Assembly: GCF_040954645.1 (NCBI RefSeq)
Contig: NC_092810.1
Span: 73,332,660 to 73,396,659 of the forward strand
DNA length: 64,000 bases
From: Diabrotica undecimpunctata
Lineage: Eukaryota > Arthropoda > Insecta > Coleoptera > Chrysomelidae
Direction of reading: 5' to 3'
Shown: positions 57,080 through 64,000 of the stretch, one piece after another
Position numbering within the stretch: position 1 is the stretch's first letter
Layout: the number at the start of each line of letters is the position of its first letter
The notes under the pieces: generated by a model
The model's input: only the letters and a program-made list of their open reading frames with translations
Told to the model about the DNA's origin: nothing
The model's database searches: none
Made by a program: the position numbers and the translations under genes

Positions 57080-57960
57080 TCATTGTACTTTGCTGACCCA
57101 TGCGTCGAATTCCCGCTCCAAACTAGGTGGTCTAGTTCGGCTACTTAAAGCTCGAGAGTTTGAACCTTCCATTCCCTAAAAACGAAGCAACGTTTTGTTA
57201 GTTTTTAAAATTTTTTTTGTTGGCCGGTTGTTTGGTTTGTTTTTTTTTTTGTTTTTTCATATTTTTTTTTCGAGCGTGGTCTGAATCTATTTCGTGTTAA
57301 TCTTCTTGCGATTTGAACTTGATGGATTTTTCAGATAGAGCTTCGCGGTTATTTTGTTATCTTATTGTTTGTTTAAACATTTGCTTTTATTTGTTGTTTT
57401 GATTTTTTGTGTTTTCCAATTAGGGAAAACATCATACCCCATCCTTGCAGGATCTGGTTTGGATGTTTTTCAAGTCCAGCGAATTTTTTTCCTAGCTTTC
57501 TCTTTCATTATCTCCAATACTCTGCAATAAGCAATATTTGCTTCAGGTCTCTGAACAGGCTTTGTTTTTTTATTCGATATATCTGTCTTGTATTATTAGT
57601 TACTGCTCTGGTTTATCCTTTTTCTTTTTGACGTTAACTGCTTGGCTTTCTCTAGATTTTTTTTTCATTGAATACACCAGTCTTCTTTTGTATCCATTAC
57701 AGTCTGAATGTTTCTCACGGCTACATCCAGATTTCTGTATTTTGCCGCCATGACAGTGCCGTCGGCTTATAGTTTAAGTAGGATTCCTGGTTTTCTTGAA
57801 ACGTCGGCTGTGTACATTTTAAATCTTTGTGACAGGTATTTTGAGCATGATGGAATCCTTGGCAGTTGAAGCACTGCGTAAGGCCGTTGTTTTTCTCAGG
57901 TCTTTTATGACCACTTTCATGGACGTTCATAGAATTGAAGGACGCATTCAATCGAGAATT
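57080..57960 (-). pseudogene. LINE (jockey-type) ORF1 fragment
   Basis: A minus-strand frame at 57951-57721 contains a CCHC-type knuckle (CFNCQGFHHAQNTC) followed by LKCTQPTF, as in jockey ORF1 proteins. Downstream (57720-57200) is T-rich on plus with many stops. A short conserved-looking frame, MEGSNSRALSSRTRPPSLE, lies at about 57170-57110 and may be the next ORF's start. Nothing of the endonuclease or reverse transcriptase is visible. Confidence 0.5.
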
Positions 57961-58029
57961 GAAAGTAAATGTGAACGAGATACATTAAAACAATTAGTTC
58001 GAACGAAAGTACCAATGTTGAATCCACAA

Positions 58030-59890
58030 TAGAAAGAAGTACATGATAAAATACTAAAACTGGCTAACCGCCAACAAGTAAGTTGCATTGTGAAACGATC
58101 TTTCTGCCGAATAGTTCTCCAAGTAATTGCTGGCTATAGATAATCATATTTTTAGTCCAGGATATAACCGTAAAAATAGTGGAAAATCCCCAAAAAAAGA
58201 AGAAAAGAAAAAAAATGTATATACATTACTTTGTAGCTTTTAAAATAATTTTTTTTAACCCTTCGTTTTAAAAAGGGTTGCACTCAAAGGGCTTGAAGAT
58301 GGTTTAGTACCATCTTGCGAAGAAACCTTTATACAATCATATCTCGTTTAATTTTTAGTCTATATAAATAAAAAAAATCGAAATTTTTAGTAAAAAAGGT
58401 GTTTTTTGTTTTGTAGTACTATTTTTGTTGCCTTTTTAGTTATGTTGAAAAAATGAGATTTTTGAGAAATCCCGAAAATAATTCTTCACTTTAAACTCGG
58501 ATTTTTCTAAAACTAAACCTTTTAAACTTCCAGAATGTAATGATTGTATATAAATGCAGTAAATTCTAAATGAACAACGAATAGTTACAATAAGTGTGGT
58601 TTTTTACGGGGGTGAATTTGTTACTTTCTGCGTCACAAAAAACATAAGCGGACTTTGTTTTAGTTATACCTTACCTTAATTTTTATGCCTATATTTTTTA
58701 CCAGTAGTCAGTTTAAAAGTTTCTAAGATTTATCGTATTCAGACCCCCTATCTACTTCATTCTATTCTACGCGTAAGACTTGTTAGTTGGCAACTCTTGC
58801 CTTCTGTTTCGTCAGTTTTAGTTCGGTGCAGAAGTAGGGAACCTGCTATTATGTACTTCTTTTATCTATAAAAAGACAGGTTTCTGTCTGTTTAATTTAT
58901 ATCGTTATATCTTCCCTGGAATGAGTACAAATTATTTCATTTCATATTCGCAGTTGATCATTTTTTGTATATATCGTAAATGTCATTTGTATTTACTCCT
59001 TTTGACTTTGTTTTATACATAACCTAATCTCCAAGCCATGCTTTATTTTCACCTTTATTAATCCTTTATATATATGCATGTAGGATCTTTATTTAAATCG
59101 TTTTAAGTAATTTATTTAAATAATAAATATATTCATTTAATTGTCCTTTCCATCAGCTCTGTTCTTTAAAAAAATTATTTTTTTCTATGACAAGAAATCT
59201 TTAAAACATATGCCATCGCTAACACAAGGTTTCTCGTTTAAGTTTTTTATCTTATTAATTTTTCTTGTACAGTTGTTGCTGGGAGAAATCTTAATCATAT
59301 GGGTGAAATTTCTTGAGCATTGTGGTACTACACAAGGACTTCCCGAAGCACATCTTCGACCACGAAATAAAAAAAGTGGTACAGTGGGCTGTAGACTAGC
59401 GCGAAGCTTCATACTACATTTTTTGTATTTTTAAAATATAAATATTTTTAAAATTTAAATATTTTAAAAATTGAATAAAGTAAGTTTATTTTATTTATTA
59501 TTAATTTTATAGATTCTAAATTTGATAAATTTAATAAAGTTTACCTGTTGTATAACGGATTCCACTTGTGGCGTAAATGGACTTTTCCGATTATTTACTG
59601 TGACGGCTATTTTATAAAAAGTCATATTTATTATGTGCTGCTTTAGAAATGTCTTAGAAGGTATAAATATGAAAATTCAACTTAAAATGTTAATATAATA
59701 ACTCTTTTTGTGACTATTTCACTGGACTATTTTTAACTGATAAAACGTTTCTGATAGCAACGTCTCCTACCGACAAAACCCCTTCCTGCCCGTGATTTCT
59801 CAGCGACAAAATTATGACAGATTTGTCACCAAAGTGTATGGTAATTCTATTATTGCCAGTTTGACAAATATCATTGAGGCGTAATCAATG
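58030..59890. other. AT-rich stretch without recognised gene
   Basis: Only short AT-driven frames. None of them shows a motif, repeat or RNA gene I can support. Confidence 0.4.
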
Positions 59891-59895
59891 TTGTA

Positions 59896-61051
59896 ATGAA
59901 TCCAGACCAAAAATCAGGATTTGGATGCGGAAAATGCCCCATTGAACACGCAGAGGTCCTGAAGCTCTATTTGGACCCAATTTCGGAGTTCCTACGAGTA
60001 AGAAATTTTACGCTTGAAATATGTACTACTATAACGAAACTAGCAAAAATTCTCGAGGATTATCCCTTTAACATGAAAAAAGGCAATGTCGAAGACTATA
60101 AAGAGTCGTATGTAAAGTCAATGTGGAATAATATAGAAAAAATGGTGCAAGAAAAATATTTTACGGAGTACGGCATTATGATCGACCCTTCACAGATATA
60201 TCTTTCAAATGTGCAAGATCGGCCAGAGACACCAAGCAGCGGCAGCATCAAAGTGTTTAAGAAAAAAGAGAACTCAGTTCAAAAGCATTATTCACCGAAG
60301 AACTATAAAAAAACATCCAATGCTACGACGAGGAAACCCCCGATGGAGCGCAAAAAAAGTTTTTTCACCTTTGCTCATTTGAACTTGCTTGGAGGGGCAA
60401 TGAGGCTGTAAACTGCAAGATTCACATTTTCCAAAAGAAATTTGATGTTATGGAAAAATTTACATGCCACATTAAATGCAACAATAAATACAACAGCATT
60501 TTTTCTAAAACAAATCAAGGTGGTTCCAAAAGTTTTACAAGTAGCAAATGACTGGTAAGAAATTTATCAAACGAAAATTTATGCCCAGTTCGATTATTTT
60601 TGAAATTAATGAACAAAAAGGGACCAAAGATTTTATCAGACAGACTCTTTTTTACCGTTCAGCCCAACTGGAAGGATGGATCTTGGTTCCAAAACTGTCC
60701 ACTTGGAATCAACTCCGTATCTAAATGGACAAAATGTCTGCTGAAAAAATTAAAATAGACACAAAAAAACATAAAATAAGAAACAATTATCATTGATTTT
60801 CAGCTGTGTCAGCCATGTTCAAGCAAGGTGTTTCTGAACAGGAGTTAATTAAATTAACGGGTCACTCAAATTCAAGATTTTTAAAGCCATATCTGCAGCT
60901 AGATTCTAGTCACCACCAGAAGTTGATCGAAAATCTCAGAACAACAAATGAAGCTGAACCTTCGAGTTTTCAAATGCTACAGGTCAATAATACACAAAAT
61001 CATGCTTTGGTAGAAAAGAATGGACAAAATCACTCGATTGGCGTCTCGTGA
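59896..61051 (+). pseudogene. Crypton-like tyrosine recombinase, degenerate
   Basis: N-terminal part 59896-60411 is an open frame with a predicted helical region (HAEVLKLYLDPISEFLRV) and a basic S/T/P linker. A frame change near the A7 run at 60307-60313 leads into the core: KKFFHLCSFELAWRGNEAV (first catalytic Arg, about 60360-60410), FSKTNQGGSKSF, a W-to-stop TGA at 60549, then LCPVRLFLKLM and PLGINSVSKWTK (to 60745). After a second shift the C-terminus reads VSAMFKQGVSEQELIKLTGHSN and LKPYLQL (60806-60905), giving the late His (GHSN) and the nucleophile Tyr (PYLQ). The H-x-x-R box before VSAM has decayed (stop plus Arg loss). Tyrosine recombinases of this type mobilise Crypton DNA transposons in insects. 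Confidence 0.65.
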
Positions 61052-61059
61052 TTTAATTG

Positions 61060-62470
61060 TCAAAATTTAATTCACGAAAATTGCCAGGCAACAAACTTTC
61101 ATACCAGTCGAAAATATTGCCGGCAAAATTGTCTCTCTTATGATATTGTATTTATATATGAAATTATTTTAACACAAAAAGTGCCTAGAATAAAAATTTA
61201 AACAGATGACTCAATATTGTTATTAATATGATGACATACGAATCGAATTCTAGTATCGGTGTTTTATTTTTTGGCAGATCGATATTGTCACAGACATTCT
61301 GTTAATTTTTTACTTTTCATTTAGTGTTTGTATTTTTTTAGTTATTTTCCATGTATTTTTTAATTTAAACATGCTTAGAATAAATACATGATGACTAAAA
61401 ACGAATTAATGGAGAGTAGTAAATGGATGTGAAGACCGCTATTTCGTTAGGCTACTTCCGTGACGCCGCGCGCCGTCCCGGTGCGCTACTTCCATGACGG
61501 TCTCATCAGCATATTACTAAAGAAAAAAAGTAATACAACGCCAGTATAGAAGCTTCCCTTAAAACTGCAGCTGCTATTCATAGAGTACAACGGTTACCTG
61601 AAGATACATACATGCAAGCATCTAAATTCAGCTACATCTAAAGCGAACAACTACGTTCAACAAGAAATCCAACTGCACGAGGCCAAGCCAACGAGCCATA
61701 AGTATCATTTTCAAAATTTTTGTAGGATTCTACGCAGGATTTACTTTAATATTAAAATTTCATTTTATTTTTTTTTATATAATAATTATAATTAGTTATC
61801 ATAATTTATTTGTCCTGCCCAAAACTAATTTTTTAGATTTGCAATTAAAATAAGACAAAAAATTTTGGAATAAATAGGCACTATCTTAAATTATGCAATC
61901 GTTAAAGTAGCAAATAATAGTCACCTTAACACAGGAAGTATTATGTTATTAAACGTGAGGTTTCAAAATGTTTGTATATAATTATCGCATATCTTGTTTT
62001 TTTTTTAATATTTCTTATAGGTAACCTTAACATTCAACACCGTTTTAAGACATATCACGCAATTTCAATTTCAACATACGTAAACCGGTCATTGACATAC
62101 TTCGAGAATTTAAGTTATTCAATTTTTTATTTCTTTACTATTGTCTGGGAAAGTTATTTTTATTTTAAATTGTTATTATTAATTTTGCCCATGATAAATG
62201 TGAACTTGGCTTCATACAAATTAATATAGACGCCATTATTCGTTGATAATATTCACGATGATCTATGTAAATCAGAATGAAAGATGCTCGGTGTGATCTA
62301 CTTTTTATTTCATTTGTTGAAATATTTGTCAACATTGTCAAAATGACTTTGTCATATGTCAGAAGCTATTATTCAATTTGAAAAACTGTGTTTAGAACTT
62401 GTGATAGTAGAAAAAATTAGTGCATGAGCAGTCACAGCTTAAATATTAACAAATTAAAGAATTTATCTGC
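61060..62470. other. AT-rich stretch with a small GC-rich island
   Basis: A GC-rich island at about 61430-61500 carries the near-direct repeats gctacttccgtgacg (61451-61465) and gctacttccatgacg (61485-61499) around a ccgcgcgccgtcccgg core. It stands out from AT-rich flanks. No gene recognised. Confidence 0.4.
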
Positions 62471-62473
62471 ATA

Positions 62474-62629
62474 ATGGCAGGTTTAAAGGAAACTGTAAAA
62501 AAGAACGTGAACTGGTCTATCACAAGTTTCTTACTCGGTGGAAGATTAAAATTTTGGAATACTTTAAAACAATGCATTAACCGATTGCAAAATCTGAGAA
62601 GAGAAGTAAATTTGTTATTTCGTTGCTGA
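62474..62629 (+). CDS. Small ORF of unknown function (51 aa), speculative
   Basis: ATG at 62474 to TGA at 62627-62629. The product is basic with a central hydrophobic/glycine patch (SITSFLLGG, then RLKFWNTLKQC) and a leucine/arginine-rich end. It has ordinary codon use and a plausible AAT-ATG context, but I recognise no family and its length is within chance expectation. It could be a truncated exon or a processed fragment. Confidence 0.2.
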   Translation: MAGLKETVKKNVNWSITSFLLGGRLKFWNTLKQCINRLQNLRREVNLLFRC

Positions 62630-62639
62630 AGAATTCGAA

Positions 62640-64000
62640 GCTAGAATCTAAAATTAAACAGTTACAAACCAAGACAAAAAACCAAAATAAATAATTTAAA
62701 TGAAGGGAATCCGTACCGGTTTGAGATGGTGATCAACACAAAACAGGGGAATATAAACATAATTCTCATTTTCGACCCCGCACGCTAATGGCGAATAGGG
62801 AACGTCCTATGGTATATAGAACCTAGGATACGTGTTAATAAGATATAGCCAAATAAACAGGCGCGTATAAACTGAAAAGATACCATAGGGGCTGGGGATG
62901 CAGCTTTCATTAACTGTAGACTTGTTGATTAAACATGATATACACGCACACATACCAAAACGCACAAACATATATACGAAAAATACATACACAAACATCT
63001 ACTCACCACAATTGACTTATAATAAATATGGTAATATTGGTGCTGCGACTAGACCTAGGGAAAAAAAAAAGAAAAAGACATGATCCAGACGAGACCTCAG
63101 AAAGAGTCACTTTTCTGAATCCATAAATAAAAATGTAGAGTAACGGGAAGAATAGCAACCACAGTCTTGGAATCCAAGACTGTGGTTGCCATTCCAAAGA
63201 CCCAAACACGGCCCTACAGGCAATACTTCAACATAGTAAGGCAGCTTTTGTTGGTAAGGGAGGGTTCAATGCTAACTGGATACCAGAGACTTGAGGATAC
63301 CTGTGCTAAATAAAAGATTGTGTACTAGTTAATGTAAGATGCACAATAAGCAAATTGGCTGCAGAACTGACAGATTTCAGATCAAAATCAAGATAATAAG
63401 AAATCACATTTTTGGCGTAACAAAAACCATATTTGTCAGAATTTGAACTTTTAAAAATGTCCATTTTTATAAATAAAAATATTTTAATCTTCTGGGGTCG
63501 TATTTTCGAATTCGTTCGAGCATATTTCGCATACGAAATTAGAAGAAATTCGCTCGAAATCCAGTTTTTTATATTTTCGAATAGTGCGTATACGAATTTT
63601 TTCGTATACGACGACACGAATGGGTATGAACCATTCGAAATTTCGATGCTAGTATACGATCAAAGTAATTTTTGTCATTTTTGTCACTGGGCCCGTGTAC
63701 GTCAGATAAAATTTCAGCTGATAGTTTTTAATCGTTGTTTTAGATTGAACAAGTACAATAAAATTTACATTGATACCTACCATATTTTTACATTGAACTT
63801 TGTTTTTAATGGGTGGTTTAAATAATTTTTTATTAGAAAGAAATAGTTAACGCCCTTGCCGAGGCGATAATATTAGCGGAACGAAGAGGCAAGTTTACTA
63901 ACCCATTCTTACCATCTAGAGGACTATTCGGATGTACATTTCAAAAATTGTACAGATTAACAAGGCCCCTCACAAGGAGTTGATAGAATGGCTTTTTTTT
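62640..64000. other. Unassigned sequence to the window edge
   Basis: Contains the perfect hairpin at 63155-63189 and a patch dense in tcgaa/tatacga palindromic words at about 63500-63660. At 63839-63983 an open plus-strand frame reads IVNALAEAIILAERRGKF and GLFGCTFQKLYRL, which looks more protein-like than its surroundings, but I cannot place it. Confidence 0.4.
63155..63189. repeat. Perfect 16-bp inverted repeat with 3-nt loop
   Basis: Arms 63155-63170 (gcaaccacagtcttgg) and 63174-63189 are exact reverse complements around aat. The stem can extend by four more pairs (gaat/attc) past one mismatch. No coding context. Confidence 0.9.

Overview
This is an AT-rich arthropod, most likely insect, nuclear window. 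The evidence is the class of mobile elements present (an Osvaldo/Ulysses-like Ty3/gypsy element, an env-bearing errantivirus-like element, Penelope-like elements, jockey- and I-like LINEs, a Sailor-like IS630/Tc1 element, piggyBac, Harbinger, hAT and Crypton-like relics), long (TA)n tracts and GT-AG splice signals. The insect order cannot be fixed from the sequence. Almost all recognisable coding sequence belongs to transposable elements. Only two short pieces on the minus strand look like host coding exons.

Layout: 1-2480 has nothing recognisable. 2481-15250 is a nested structure. Its outer layer is a pair of inverted arrays of hairpin-bearing tandem repeats (left 2481-4110; right 6771-6907 plus 15010-15250), which look like a foldback-type transposon. 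Inside it lie a 5'-truncated LINE (5751-6721, 17-bp target duplication) and a complete 8.1-kb Ty3/gypsy element on the minus strand (6908-15009, target duplication GCTT) that split one hairpin repeat. 15330-21800 is a graveyard: a gypsy gag relic, a minus-strand LINE reverse transcriptase, and a mosaic of Penelope-like elements with long inverted arms. 22190-22910 is a Harbinger transposase relic.

23829-24231 (minus) is a terminal-type coding exon with a splice acceptor. 56184-56320 (minus) is a signal-peptide exon with a splice donor in matching phase. They may be one small secreted protein gene with a ~32-kb intron. That possible intron holds a LINE 3' end, a degenerate I-like LINE (about 26150-30860), a piggyBac relic, a jockey LINE split by an env-bearing LTR retrotransposon (35582-44154, target duplication ACTT, LTRs identical by eye), a Sailor-like DDE element carrying its own 438-bp insertion, a DDE-like gene relic of a family I cannot name, and a hAT-type non-autonomous element. 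From 57 kb on there are a jockey ORF1 fragment, a broken tyrosine recombinase of Crypton type (59896-61051), and mostly anonymous AT-rich DNA.

Both intact LTR retrotransposons appear to make pol by -1 ribosomal frameshifting. Each has a canonical slippery heptamer in the gag frame, a 7-8 nt spacer and a perfect 7-8 bp stem. The minus-strand element starts gag inside its own 1.8-kb LTR and reads through the primer binding site. The env-bearing element has a matched splice donor and acceptor that would give env its otherwise missing start. No prokaryotic system, CRISPR array, tRNA or rRNA was found.
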